From contig NZ_MUNV01000026.1 in NCBI RefSeq assembly GCF_002001125.1, positions 310,001-374,000 on the forward strand: DNA of 64,000 bases, read 5' to 3'. Origin of the DNA: Rhodanobacter sp. B04. Lineage in GTDB: Bacteria > Pseudomonadota > Gammaproteobacteria > Xanthomonadales > Rhodanobacteraceae. The position numbers and the translations under genes are program-made. Shown here piece by piece: positions 41,679-49,901 of this stretch. Position 1 is the first letter of the stretch. Every line of letters begins with the position of its first letter. Under the pieces are notes generated by a model. That model saw only the letters and a list, made by a program, of their open reading frames with translations. It searched no databases and was not told the origin of the DNA.

Positions 41679-41741
41679 GGATTCTGCGAGACCTCTACGG
41701 TGAGCAAAACAGGGGTCAGACTCTGAGGTTTCCCCACGTTT

Positions 41742-42068
41742 TCATGCGGGCACACCCAGTTGATTGAGCAGTTTCGTACTGGGATATCGGAGTGGGTCAA
41801 TGAGCTCACTCAATCGCGCACAACTCCATTGCCTAACGAGCGCTTCGCGCCCCAAGCGCATAACCGAGTAGAGCCGCCGTTTCGACCGGAACGGTGTCAA
41901 CCATTGGTCGATGCCACTCGCTTCGCAGGCCATGCCGACCAGCCAAGTGGCAAACGCCGTCAAGGTGCTGAGCAGGAGCAATACCGCGATACGCTCGCCC
42001 TTGCGTGTAAGGCTGTCCTCGAAAGCGTGCCCGTATCGAACGTCGGTGGTTGTGGATGACGAAGCCAT
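41742..42068 (-). pseudogene. C-terminal remnant of an IS4-type transposase
   Basis: 108 readable residues: RYGHAFEDSLTRKGERIAVLLLLSTLTAFATWLVGMACEASGIDQWL to LYSVMRLGREALVRQW and a tail. This pattern (FE.S.TR.G.R..VLLL...LA....WL.G...E) is the C-terminus of IS4-family transposases. The catalytic DDE part is missing; upstream sequence is cut by the IS1595-type element, whose target duplication begins at the 5' side at 42075. Confidence 0.7.
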
Positions 42069-42157
42069 GAGTGCTTAATTAAGGCGATTATGCACTTCTT
42101 GACTTTAAGAAACGACCCCGAGTAGGCTCAAGGCAACAGGCCGGCATTTCTCAAGTT

Positions 42158-43024
42158 CTACGATTGTTCTTTTTGTTCGTCGTGCTCAGTAGTGTTTCCA
42201 CCTTCACACATGGCCAAGTTCGAGAAACTATCCAAGGGGGTGACTCCATCATTGGTTCGCTTCAAACGAAATTTAGTGAAGCAGCGCCTGCCGAAAGTAT
42301 CGGAATAGTCAATTCTTCCCCATATATAGATGGCTTTTTTACTCGCTGCGATCTCGTCGTAAACAGCTTGCGGAAGAACCCCGTTGCTACTAACGGGTAC
42401 TTTAAAGTCAAATCCTGGGGGCAAAATTCCTCTAGCACTCGTCCCATCATGAATGAGGGTGGAAAGGTTAGGAGTAAGAGATATTTCTTGGGCGCAAATA
42501 TCCACCCATATACGGACATCATATGCTGGGGTTTGCCCAAAATTTTTAATAGGTATCTGAGCAGTGACTTTTTTTTCAGCGTATATGGAGTTAATGCTTA
42601 CGTCACTGATGTGTACATACGCTCTAAGCTGCCGTTGAGAAGTCGCTTGGGCATCCGTGGAAAGTTTTCCTGTAATTTTCCAGAGATTGAATGTGTAACG
42701 AGCAAGAAACCCTGTTCCTATAACGAGCGCGAGGGTAATGAAAGCCATGGCAAAAGTGGCCCACCCTACAAGACGTTCATAAAACGAGGACTTTTTTTTG
42801 TCCTGTCGCTCCTCTGTATGGGCATCTTCATCTGCCTTAGTGCGGACAATTTCTACAAGGGTCGGAACTTTAGCGGCAGCTTGTATCTCGCCGCTGGTGG
42901 CCTTATTGGCCTCGCCGGATTGTGTTTGCTTATGTTGAACGCCTTCAGCTGGAGCTGGGACTGGTGGCTGTGAAAACGCCATTTCACACCAGAACAACAT
43001 CAGTACCGCAATCCATACGCGCAT
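42158..43024 (-). CDS. Cargo gene of the IS1595-type element: membrane protein of unknown function
   Basis: Predicted membrane protein of 288 residues. MRVWIAVLMLFWCEMAFSQ is a signal or anchor, residues about 85-125 contain a transmembrane stretch (FATFAMAFITLALVIGTGFLARY preceded by a charged linker) and the rest is a beta-rich domain (AYVHISDVSINSIYAEKKVTAQIPIKNFGQTPAYDVRIWV). The ATG lies 2 bp after the transposase stop (TGAACATG), so it is coupled. Base use is clearly AT-richer than the chromosome. No family recognised; it may serve an accessory role for the element or host. Confidence 0.75.
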   Translation of the reverse strand: MRVWIAVLMLFWCEMAFSQPPVPAPAEGVQHKQTQSGEANKATSGEIQAAAKVPTLVEIVRTKADEDAHTEERQDKKKSSFYERLVGWATFAMAFITLALVIGTGFLARYTFNLWKITGKLSTDAQATSQRQLRAYVHISDVSINSIYAEKKVTAQIPIKNFGQTPAYDVRIWVDICAQEISLTPNLSTLIHDGTSARGILPPGFDFKVPVSSNGVLPQAVYDEIAASKKAIYIWGRIDYSDTFGRRCFTKFRLKRTNDGVTPLDSFSNLAMCEGGNTTEHDEQKEQS

Positions 43025-43026
43025 GT

Positions 43027-43962
43027 TCAGCACCCCTGAATGGCCGCTTGGAAAATATCAGGGTTCTTGCGGTTGTTGTAACGGAACTGGAACTCGGCGA
43101 CGTACAGCGGAAGATATTTGGTGCTGACCTTGTGATAGGACCCCATGATGCCGCGCTTGAACAACGACCAGAAACCTTCAATGGTGTTGGTGTGAATGGC
43201 GCCCACCACGTACTGCCCTGCGGTGTGGTTAACGACGCCGTGCGGATAGTCCAGACCCAACGGCGCATAGCCCCCGTGGGTGTCAGTGCAGAGCAGGCTG
43301 ACATCAGCCGACACCGTTTCCCGGACAAAGCGCGTCAGGGCTTCACCGTTGGCCTTCTGGATCACGCGAGCAACGACGTTACCTTTACGACGAACGGCGC
43401 CGATCACAATGGCTTTGCCTGTACCACCTGTGCCGCCAGCGGAACCCGTACCACCGGGACCGCCACGCTTGTCCTTGTGCCGGTTCTTGGCTTTGCCCCC
43501 CACGTAGGTCTCATCCACTTCGACGATGCCCATAAGCTTCTGGAAGTCTTCGTCGGCCATACCGGCGCGGATGCGATGGCACATGCTCCATGCGGTACGG
43601 TAGGAGCCAAAGCCGAGCAAGCGATGAATCTGCAAGGCGCTGACGCCTTTCTTGCTGATGAGCATCAGGTGGATGACCTGAAACCACTGGCGCAGACCTT
43701 TGTTCGTGTTCTCGAAGATCGTGCCGACCGTTACGGAAAAGCGATAGTTTGTGGCGTCGCCAGCGCAGTCATTGCAAAGCCAGTGATACAGCATCGTGCC
43801 GTGTGCCTTGACGCCGAGGCTTCCACACTTAGGGCAGCACACGCCAGTCGGCCAGCGCATCGCCACAAGGTACGCCTTGCAAGCGTCGTCATCGGGGAAC
43901 ATTTCCTCAAACTGGCGCAGCGTCAGCTGATGGATGGGCGGGTTCTTTTGCTTCGTGGCCAT
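43027..43962 (-). CDS. IS1595-family transposase
   Basis: Transposase of 311 residues. An N-terminal zinc ribbon (CCPKCGSLG ... WLCNDCAGD) precedes the ISXO2-like DDE domain: VEVDETYVGGK holds the first Asp/Glu, DTHGGY the second, and TNTIEGFWSLFKRGIMGSYHKVS the C-terminal motif with the last acidic residue and the NTIEGFWS signature. A Gly-rich loop (GGPGGTGSAGGTGGTGK) is unusual. The gene lies within intact terminal repeats. Confidence 0.93.
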   Translation of the reverse strand: MATKQKNPPIHQLTLRQFEEMFPDDDACKAYLVAMRWPTGVCCPKCGSLGVKAHGTMLYHWLCNDCAGDATNYRFSVTVGTIFENTNKGLRQWFQVIHLMLISKKGVSALQIHRLLGFGSYRTAWSMCHRIRAGMADEDFQKLMGIVEVDETYVGGKAKNRHKDKRGGPGGTGSAGGTGGTGKAIVIGAVRRKGNVVARVIQKANGEALTRFVRETVSADVSLLCTDTHGGYAPLGLDYPHGVVNHTAGQYVVGAIHTNTIEGFWSLFKRGIMGSYHKVSTKYLPLYVAEFQFRYNNRKNPDIFQAAIQGC

Positions 43963-44039
43963 GATCTTTCCCCTGAGTGCGAGGCTAGTTTTTCATGAAC
44001 CAGATCAAAAGTCAAGAAGTGCATAATCGCCTTAATTAA

Positions 44040-44232
44040 CGTGTCCGAAAAATCCGGGCCACCTCAGAGTGCACTTTTTTCTAGGTCGACGCCTTGGAAA
44101 GTCGACTCTGATCGCCGGTTTTGGGCGCTCTCTCGGCGAGGCGAGCCGTCTCTCGCGTTGTTTGACCGGATGGCCGCGGCAATATGAAACCGTGGGAAAA
44201 GCTCAGCCTCCGTCCCGCTTTTCGAGACGCAC
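44040..44232. other. Non-coding stretch right of the IS element with a degenerate REP
   Basis: No gene recognised. Around 44206-44226 the sequence CCTCCGTCCCGCTTTTCGAGA is a decayed relative of the CCTCCGTCCCGTTTTTCGGAG found at 36315-36335, showing the REP family reaches this side of the island. Confidence 0.5.
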
Positions 44233-44964
44233 CTACTCGGTGGTGGCAGGCAGGATGCCTTCCCGGTGCGCAAGGTGCTCGATGTCGATGTTTTCGAAAG
44301 CGCACAATTCCGCCATGGCTGTTTCCATCAATGCGCGAGCGTGCCCGGTCACGCGGGCAAGCATGGCATGGACTTTGGCATCGTCCGCGTTGCGGTTCTT
44401 GCAGTCATGGGAGTAGTTCTCGAAGGCGTTGAGGGCCAGCACAAGGTCAGCAACTTGATTGGGGCACTCGCAATCGACGGTGGAAATGATTTCCTGCAAA
44501 TTGGCCAGTTGTACGTCGTCGAAACGGCGCTGCGGGGCCGGCCCAGCGGGCAGTTTCCCTGCAGGCACAGTGGGTTCGGGTGCTGGTTCCGGCTTGTCCA
44601 GCAGGCTGCGCACGATCAGGTGGACCAGGTTAGCGCGCAGGGCGCGCACACTGATTGGTGCCCGCAGCACGTGCCTTCCTTTTCCCCGGAGGGCCTCGAT
44701 GAGATCCCATTTGGCGAAGGCATACACAATCATCGTCAACTCGGGCTTGACGGCGTCCTCAATCGCCTTCACCTCGCTCTCTGGGGAACTGCCAAGCAAG
44801 GCGAGGTCGAGTACCACCACGCGTGGACTTATGTTTTGAAGGCCTTTCCGAAAGGTCTCCAGATCCGATGCCTTGAGCACGACTTCCAGATGACGGCTTT
44901 CCTCGGGCGGATCCTGTTCCATGTAGATCGGCAATATCTGATGCAGTATCGCGAGCTTGACCAC
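44233..44964 (-). CDS. Orphan receiver-like protein with a CECP-type C-terminal domain
   Basis: Soluble protein of 243 residues. The N-terminal ~115 residues look like a response-regulator receiver fold (EVVLKASDLETFRKGLQNISPRVVVLDLALLG with a candidate phospho-Asp in VLDLALL, then MIVYAFAK and VLRAPISVRALRANL). A Pro/Ala linker leads to a helical domain LANLQEIISTVDCECPNQVADLVLALNAFENYSHDC; from memory this resembles segments in some MerR-type regulators, but no DNA-binding helix is present. The GTG at 44964 follows GAGG and fits the fold start. Function unknown; perhaps a signalling adaptor. Confidence 0.5.
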   Translation of the reverse strand: MVKLAILHQILPIYMEQDPPEESRHLEVVLKASDLETFRKGLQNISPRVVVLDLALLGSSPESEVKAIEDAVKPELTMIVYAFAKWDLIEALRGKGRHVLRAPISVRALRANLVHLIVRSLLDKPEPAPEPTVPAGKLPAGPAPQRRFDDVQLANLQEIISTVDCECPNQVADLVLALNAFENYSHDCKNRNADDAKVHAMLARVTGHARALMETAMAELCAFENIDIEHLAHREGILPATTE

Positions 44965-45480
44965 AAATAGATCCTCGAAGCGGAAGTGGAGCAACGTCGC
45001 CCGACCACAAGAAGCTGCAGGACGCCCAACGTGCACTGGAAATTGACCGGAAACTCACAGGAAGCAACCAGCGAGGAAGCCTTGAAAACGGCTTGCACCA
45101 CAAGGTGCATGCAAATCACCGTCCCTTCATACGGAAAACGCCTCCGTCTGGATCTATCGAAATGGTAGAACTGGCTGTCCGTCGGACTTGGGCCAAAACC
45201 TGCAAAACCAGGGGTCACCATTTCGCCGCCGAGGTCAAGAGACACGCAGATGCTCTTCCCCGGCGTTGCCGAAGCGTAAGTGCCCGTCTTGCCGCTGACC
45301 ACCCGCCGTGGTGTTTCATGCGGTGCCAAGATCGCACCAGTCATCCTTCGGGTTCGGGTCGCGTAGCGACCCGGTTGTTCCCAAACACTCATCGGTCATC
45401 GCGGAGCCCGTCCAGGTGCGCGTCGTGCGTCGCACAGAGTCTCGGGCTTGAAGCCCACCCCTGATGGCCCGGTCCAAAGC
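44965..45480. other. No gene recognised
   Basis: Several open frames exist but none shows a family motif or good start. A 7-bp hairpin GGGTCGC GTA GCGACCC occurs at 45356-45372. The stretch ends at the palindromic element 45481-45563 and looks like decayed insertion DNA. Confidence 0.5.
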
Positions 45481-45563
45481 GGGGCCAGGTTCACTTACGG
45501 CGTGGCTTGGTTGCGAAGCCGGATTAGATTCGATTGCTGGCCATAGATAAGTGAACCTGACCC
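45481..45563. repeat. Palindromic element copy A (MITE-like, ~83 bp)
   Basis: Ends GGGGCCAGGTTCACTTA and TAAGTGAACCTGACCC are inverted repeats; the interior is GCGTGGCTTGGTTGCG...GATTCGATTGCTGGCCAT. A second copy with the same ends and interior pattern is at 47914-47999. No coding capacity. Confidence 0.8.
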
Positions 45564-45670
45564 GTTCGATTGGGAAGGCAGGATCGAGCAAATCACCGTT
45601 GGATAAGCGGCAGAAGGATTGAACGCGTCCTCTCCCAACTCACTCCGCTGTCACGTGCCGTCGGAGCGCA

Positions 45671-46687
45671 TCACTCCGGCGCGTGCCGCGCCATCTGCAT
45701 GGCTTGCTCCACCGCTTTGACCACGGCCTCAGGCCGATCGATCTGAATGTCATGCGAGGTATCGGGCACACGCACCAGCCTGCTGTGGGAGGAGGTGGCG
45801 ACGATCTGCGCCTGCGTATGGGCGCGGGCTTCTTCCAGCCCCTTGCGGTCGCGGGGCTGGGCGTCGGCATAGGTGTTGGCGGCAGACAGCACGATCAGGG
45901 GTGTGGGGCCGTGTGTCTCGCCTGCCGGCACCGGCTGCTTGAACACCCGGGCGTTGTCCTGGAGTACCGACAACACGGTGTGCCAGAACGCTGGTCTCGA
46001 CAGGTGGGCCAGGTTCACCGCGTTGAGCCTGGGGCTGGCGAGCGGGTTCGCTTCGCCTAGGCAGTGGCTCAGTTGCGGATCGTTGGATGGCAGCTGGCGC
46101 TTTTCAGCGGCCGCCTCGCAGCGGTGCAGGAACGCGAACCGCTGTACAGAGAGGGTGTCCTCGTCCTTCTGCCAGGCGGGAGCGAACCGGCCGATGTCCT
46201 GTGCGGGTGGGTCGAGCAGGACCATCGCGCTCACGTCGATCGGGTACCGGCTCGCGTACCGGCGAACGATGTTGCTGCCCAGCGAATGCCCCACCATCAC
46301 CAGCGGAGTCGTGAGGCCGGCGCGCTGGATCAGCGCGTGCAGATCCGCCACGTCGGCGTCGAGGTTTCGCGGCAACGGCCCTTCGCTACTGAAGCCGAAG
46401 CCGGCCCGGTCATATGCGCAGACTCGTGCGTGGGCGGCCAGCAGCGGCTGCACCTTGTACCAGGTGGAGGAGTCGGCGGTGGCCCCGGCCTCCAGCACCA
46501 CGGTCTGCGATCCGCGGCCCGAGCAGCGCAGGTTGAGGTGACGGCCGTGGCCGAGGTCGACCAGCTTCGCCGGCTGCGCATAGGCGTCGGGCATGTGCGG
46601 CGACGTGGCGACAGCGTTCGTGTCTGCGGCGCGGGCCTGGCCGAGGGCCACGGTGAGCAGCAAGGCGCTGCCCGCTTTCAGGTACAT
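45671..46687 (-). CDS. Secreted alpha/beta hydrolase
   Basis: Exported serine hydrolase of 338 residues. MYLKAGSALLLTVALGQARAA is the signal peptide, which fixes the start at 46687 rather than further upstream. The core has VVLEAGATADSSTWYKVQPLL (oxyanion region), CAYDRAGFGFS, the nucleophile elbow GHSLGS, and the C-terminal His in VPDTSHDIQIDRPE. This layout is common among proline-iminopeptidase/haloalkane-dehalogenase-like hydrolases; substrate unknown. It is at the edge of the plasticity zone with a REP-like word just upstream. Confidence 0.82.
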   Translation of the reverse strand: MYLKAGSALLLTVALGQARAADTNAVATSPHMPDAYAQPAKLVDLGHGRHLNLRCSGRGSQTVVLEAGATADSSTWYKVQPLLAAHARVCAYDRAGFGFSSEGPLPRNLDADVADLHALIQRAGLTTPLVMVGHSLGSNIVRRYASRYPIDVSAMVLLDPPAQDIGRFAPAWQKDEDTLSVQRFAFLHRCEAAAEKRQLPSNDPQLSHCLGEANPLASPRLNAVNLAHLSRPAFWHTVLSVLQDNARVFKQPVPAGETHGPTPLIVLSAANTYADAQPRDRKGLEEARAHTQAQIVATSSHSRLVRVPDTSHDIQIDRPEAVVKAVEQAMQMARHAPE

Positions 46688-46777
46688 CCTGTTCAAGGCA
46701 TGTCTCCCGTCGATGGCCTGGACCGGGGTGCCGGGCAGGCCCTTCATTGACTGGAGGGGCACAAGGAAGTTCAAAGC

Positions 46778-46792
46778 AATAAAGGGGACGTG
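46778..46792. repeat. Second copy of AATAAAGGGGACGTG
   Basis: Exact 15-bp match to 39286-39300, here between the divergent hydrolase and the possible deamidase gene. Probably a solitary REP of the second family. Confidence 0.55.
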
Positions 46793-46957
46793 ACCAAATC
46801 AAAGGCGGCTGCTGGTCGCCACAAAAAGCCGGCCGGCTTTCGAAGGCGTACGAAGGCCTGTCGGACGGGAGATCGCAGCTGCGGAGTACACTTTCCGCCG
46901 TGGCGGCATCGCTGCTCGTGCCGTATCCCGTCCTCCATCGCGTACGGAAATCTCGCC

Positions 46958-47830
46958 ATGTGCAGCTACCTCCTGGACACTCCGGACGAGTCGAGAAAAG
47001 TCACCGAACTGCAGCTCGGTCCGTCGGACGTCGATACCTGGTTGAGCCTTATCGATGGCAACCGGCACGGCCAGGTGAACGTGTCGGCGGAGAGCCTGCG
47101 GATCGTCGACATGGATTACGGCGGAGAGGCGCCGTCGGGCTATTTGTCCACCTGGGGACAAACCGGTTGCACGGTCATCGTGGCGATCCAGAGGACAGGT
47201 TCGAATGGGCATTGGGCCTATTTCAACCACGTCAACAGCGGCATGATCGAGCAGGGTCTCGGACATGCCAGCGACGCCATCAGCAGGCTTGCCACGCAGG
47301 ACAACATCACGTTCGTGATCATGGGTGGCATGGGCGGAACGCAAACCTACAAGAGTCTGCTGCGTAGCCTGTTCGCCCAGGGCGCCGGCTGGAACTTCAT
47401 CGTGTTGACCAAGCCGGAAAACGGCATGGAGGAATCCGTGCTCGGCATCGAGAGCTGCATGCTGGCCCTCACCAAAAACCTGGTGAGTCGAGCCAGGCAC
47501 GAAGGGCGACAGTTCATGGGCTTCCAACCGCAGCGCGTTCCGTACACGTCGCCGAAGCGGACGCCGCGGATCACCGGAAACCGCGCCTTCGACGCACTCC
47601 TCGTCGCCGAGTCGCAAACGATTGTCTGGATCAATCTGAGCATTGAATGCGACCGGCCGCCGAAAGGCATGCCGGACGATCACGAGGAGGGCGTGCGCTG
47701 GTTGAACAACGCAGGCAACCTGTTCGCCCTGCTCACGTCGCTGGCGACCCAGGAGGATTTCAGTGGATTGAACGTGACGGACGCTGTGGCGCTCGTGCGA
47801 GCTCACCTGCTTTCTCTTCCCCCTATCTGA
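46958..47830 (+). CDS. Unknown protein with CNF/CheD-like Cys-His motif
   Basis: Predicted 290-residue protein, no signal peptide. The notable segment is YLSTWGQTGCTVIVAIQRTG followed by GHWAYFNHVNSG: Gly-Cys (Cys71), a hydrophobic strand and His91 after a turn. This is the pattern of the CNF1/CheD glutamine-deamidase fold (SGCTxI...H in CNF-type toxins, GSCV...H in CheD). A second His (His85) is an alternative. The ATG at 46958 is chosen because homology-like structure starts there; no good Shine-Dalgarno sequence is present. The long upstream reading is not convincing. Assignment rests on one motif, so it is tentative. Confidence 0.55.
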   Translation: MCSYLLDTPDESRKVTELQLGPSDVDTWLSLIDGNRHGQVNVSAESLRIVDMDYGGEAPSGYLSTWGQTGCTVIVAIQRTGSNGHWAYFNHVNSGMIEQGLGHASDAISRLATQDNITFVIMGGMGGTQTYKSLLRSLFAQGAGWNFIVLTKPENGMEESVLGIESCMLALTKNLVSRARHEGRQFMGFQPQRVPYTSPKRTPRITGNRAFDALLVAESQTIVWINLSIECDRPPKGMPDDHEEGVRWLNNAGNLFALLTSLATQEDFSGLNVTDAVALVRAHLLSLPPI

Positions 47831-47913
47831 AATGCCCAAGGCTGGTCAGGGGTTCTTGGCATCGAACGGGATGACCGATCCCATGTTGGGCGAGTCCAGT
47901 CGACCAAGCCAAC

Positions 47914-47999
47914 AGGGCCAGATTCACTTGCGGGCGCGGCTTGGTTGCGGCATCGGATGGGATTCGGTTGCCGGCCATGGCTAAGTGAACCTGACCCTG
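47914..47999. repeat. Palindromic element copy B (MITE-like, ~86 bp)
   Basis: Inverted ends AGGGCCAGATTCACTTG and TAAGTGAACCTGACCCTG with an interior GGCGCGGCTTGGTTGCGGCAT...GATTCGGTTGCCGGCCATGG that parallels copy A. It directly abuts the IS3 transposase tail at 48004. Confidence 0.8.
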
Positions 48000-48003
48000 T
48001 ACG

Positions 48004-48177
48004 GTGGAGCGCGACAACCGTACCGTGCGCTACGCGTGGCTGGCCTGGACCTTATTTGACTCGATCGAACAGGTGCAGGACACGGCCACCCGCTGGCCAT
48101 GGACTTACAACCATGTGCGCGCGGAGACGGCTCTCGGCGGCATCACCCCGATGCAGAAACTGGCGCCTGCCGCATAG
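48004..48177 (+). pseudogene. IS3-family transposase C-terminal remnant
   Basis: Fifty-seven codons reading VERDNRTVRYAWLAWTLFDS, then TRWPWTYNHVRAETALGGITPMQKLAPAA before the stop. This is the end of an IS3-type OrfB integrase (NRTVRYDWL...W..TYNHERPH.ALGG.TP.QKL). The catalytic core and OrfA are absent; its left end is replaced by the palindromic element copy B. Confidence 0.85.
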
Positions 48178-48191
48178 CTCCACTTTTGGAA

Positions 48192-48947
48192 TCAGTGAGA
48201 AGCGGAGGGATTGCCCAGCCAGCTCATGGCCTGGTCGCGCTCGTCGTCATCGAATTTGCGGACCTTGGCCAGCATCAACGGATCGAGTACGTGGTCGGCG
48301 AACGTACCCATGGGACTGTCGGTCACCAGCGCGATCTTGTCGATCTTGTCGTGCACCGCGTTGACGAATTTCAGGTGGGCGAACAGGGCGCCCACACTCT
48401 GCCAGCCGGGAAATTTCCGACTGTGAATCAAGACGCCACGAAGCCGGTCGTGGTCCTTGAGATAGTCGTCGATCACTTTGCCGACGGCTTCGAAATCGTC
48501 TTCGCTCAGCGCCTGGTCCGCGGCAGGCTCCAGCACCAGGACGCCGATGTCGGCATCCAGCGCGATGCCGATGCGAGAACGCTCGCGTTCGCAGACCCAT
48601 GCGCTGGCAGCCGCGTAGTCGTTGCTGGCGAAGTGGCGCAGTTCACCGGGAGAAAACAGCCCGAACAGTTTGATGGCGTTCTCGATCCACTTGACGTCGC
48701 TGACGATCGCCATGCGTGCCCAGTGGCCGATCTTGCCCAGCCCCAGCCGCAGGTCCTGCCACACGGCGCCGGCCTCCATGCCCTTCCATTCGCCGTCGAT
48801 ACAACACAGCAAGTCCAGCTTGTGCTGCCTTTCCAGCTTGTCGTTGACCAGCGGGATGAGCTGTATCTCGTAGTCCTCCGCGCGCAGCTTGTCGTTGATC
48901 CGGATGCCGATCACGTGGTCTGGAAGCCCCTCGATCATGCTCAACAT
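48192..48947 (-). CDS. Protein with two SpoIIAA-like (STAS) domains
   Basis: Soluble protein of 251 residues built of two similar halves. Each resembles the SpoIIAA-like family: MLSMIEGLPDHVIGIRINDKLRAEDYEIQLIPLV followed by LDLLCCIDGEWKGMEAGAVWQDLRLGLGKIGHWARMAIVSD, and again VLVLEPAADQALSEDDFEAVGKVIDDYL, GVLIHSRKFPGWQSVGALFAHLKFV, KIALVTDSPMGTFADHV. The ATG at 48947 has GGAG eight bases upstream. Family members are often anti-anti-sigma-like or phosphate-buffering domains of unknown role. Right outside the plasticity zone. Confidence 0.8.
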   Translation of the reverse strand: MLSMIEGLPDHVIGIRINDKLRAEDYEIQLIPLVNDKLERQHKLDLLCCIDGEWKGMEAGAVWQDLRLGLGKIGHWARMAIVSDVKWIENAIKLFGLFSPGELRHFASNDYAAASAWVCERERSRIGIALDADIGVLVLEPAADQALSEDDFEAVGKVIDDYLKDHDRLRGVLIHSRKFPGWQSVGALFAHLKFVNAVHDKIDKIALVTDSPMGTFADHVLDPLMLAKVRKFDDDERDQAMSWLGNPSASH

Positions 48948-49303
48948 GTGGATATCTCCGTTGCCGCTCTGGATGGCGCGAACTGCCGGACGGCGAGTGT
49001 ACTGCGCGAAATCGGAGGTACGCGTGAACTCGGCGGGGCCGGTTTGGGTTTGAGGGGCTTGCGCGGCAAAAGCGCGGTGCGGATTGAACTGATCCGCTTT
49101 GCGTGTGCGTGCATGGGATCGAGCGCCCGATCGACGATGACCTGTCAGCCGCCCAGTATGATCGGCGGCGGACCCCTGTCGACCGGTGGAGACCGACCCA
49201 AGGCGGACAGGTTGGCCGAGACCCGCCAAGAATGTTTCCAGCGCATTGTCGATTTCCGATGGTCAGCTTCGTCGTCAGTGCAATCCCACCCAAAGGATCT
49301 GCC
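48948..49303. other. Intergenic region without recognisable gene
   Basis: About 356 bp between the SpoIIAA-like and YCII genes. Open frames here lack motifs and good starts; I see no RNA gene or repeat. Confidence 0.5.
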
Positions 49304-49675
49304 ATGAAATACCTGGGCCTGGCCTACTTCACTCCCAAGAAATTCGCCGCGATGGCGCCCGACGACGTCAAGGCATTGGTGAGCCAGTGCCCGGCCCTGG
49401 ACGAAAAGATGCGTGCTACCGGCAAGGTGCTGGTTTCCGCGTCCCTGGGCGATCTGGACAACTGGAGGACGCTGCGCCCGCGCAGCGGCAAGACGCAGGT
49501 CACCGATGGACCTTACACCGAGTCGAAGGAAGTGGTGGGCGGCTTGTTCATCATCGAGGCGGACAGCCGTGACGAGGCGCTGCGCATCGCATCCATGCAC
49601 CCGGCCGCCACGCTGGGCGAAGAGGGCGGATGGGCGGTCGAGCTGATCCCCATGGATTTCTACCAGGCCCGATGA
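49304..49675 (+). CDS. YCII-related (DGPF-type) protein
   Basis: Small cytoplasmic protein of 123 residues of the YCII/DGPF family. Typical parts are MKYLGLAYFTPKKFAAM at the start, DGPYTESKEVVGGLFIIEADSRDEALRIA in the centre and a C-terminal VELIPMDFY. Such proteins often neighbour ECF sigma factors, but none is adjacent here. ATG 49304 has AAAGGA upstream; longer in-frame readings are not supported. Biochemical role unknown. Confidence 0.85.
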   Translation: MKYLGLAYFTPKKFAAMAPDDVKALVSQCPALDEKMRATGKVLVSASLGDLDNWRTLRPRSGKTQVTDGPYTESKEVVGGLFIIEADSRDEALRIASMHPAATLGEEGGWAVELIPMDFYQAR

Positions 49676-49901
49676 GGGCTGGGATGCCACTCCCAGGAAT
49701 GCCTTGGCGCCGCTTTCCGCCCGAATACCCTTGCGGCGTCGGCGACCCGGCCCGGTGGCCTCACGCTGATCAGGAGGCCATCGCGCCGATCATGATCGAG
49801 CGATCCCCCGCTTGGGGTGTTGGCCCATGCCGGTCGCGACGGTACACGGGCGCAGCGGGGACAACCGGGCTATCGTGCCGTCCCGATCACGAAGAAACGC
49901 C

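Larger units (their letters stand above)
42083..44031. mobile_element. Complete IS1595-type insertion element with cargo gene
   Basis: A 1949-bp element with perfect 24-bp terminal inverted repeats beginning GGCGATTATGCACTTC. It is flanked by TTAATTAA on both sides (42075-42082 and 44032-44039), an 8-bp target duplication as expected for the IS1595 family and itself a palindrome. Inside are an IS1595 transposase and a membrane-protein cargo gene, both on the minus strand. All parts look intact. Confidence 0.9.

Noticed and set aside
42164..42973. Plus-strand open frame of 269 codons inside the IS1595-type element
   Set aside because: It is the antisense of the cargo membrane-protein gene; the minus-strand reading has the signal peptide, coupled start and sensible composition.
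45316..45591. Short open frames between the receiver-like gene and copy A of the palindrome
   Set aside because: No start signals or family resemblance; part of the frame crosses a repeat element.
46799..47839. Minus-strand 346-codon frame opposite the CNF-like gene
   Set aside because: Composition is typical of antisense shadow (His/Arg-rich) and it lacks any motif, while the plus strand has balanced composition.
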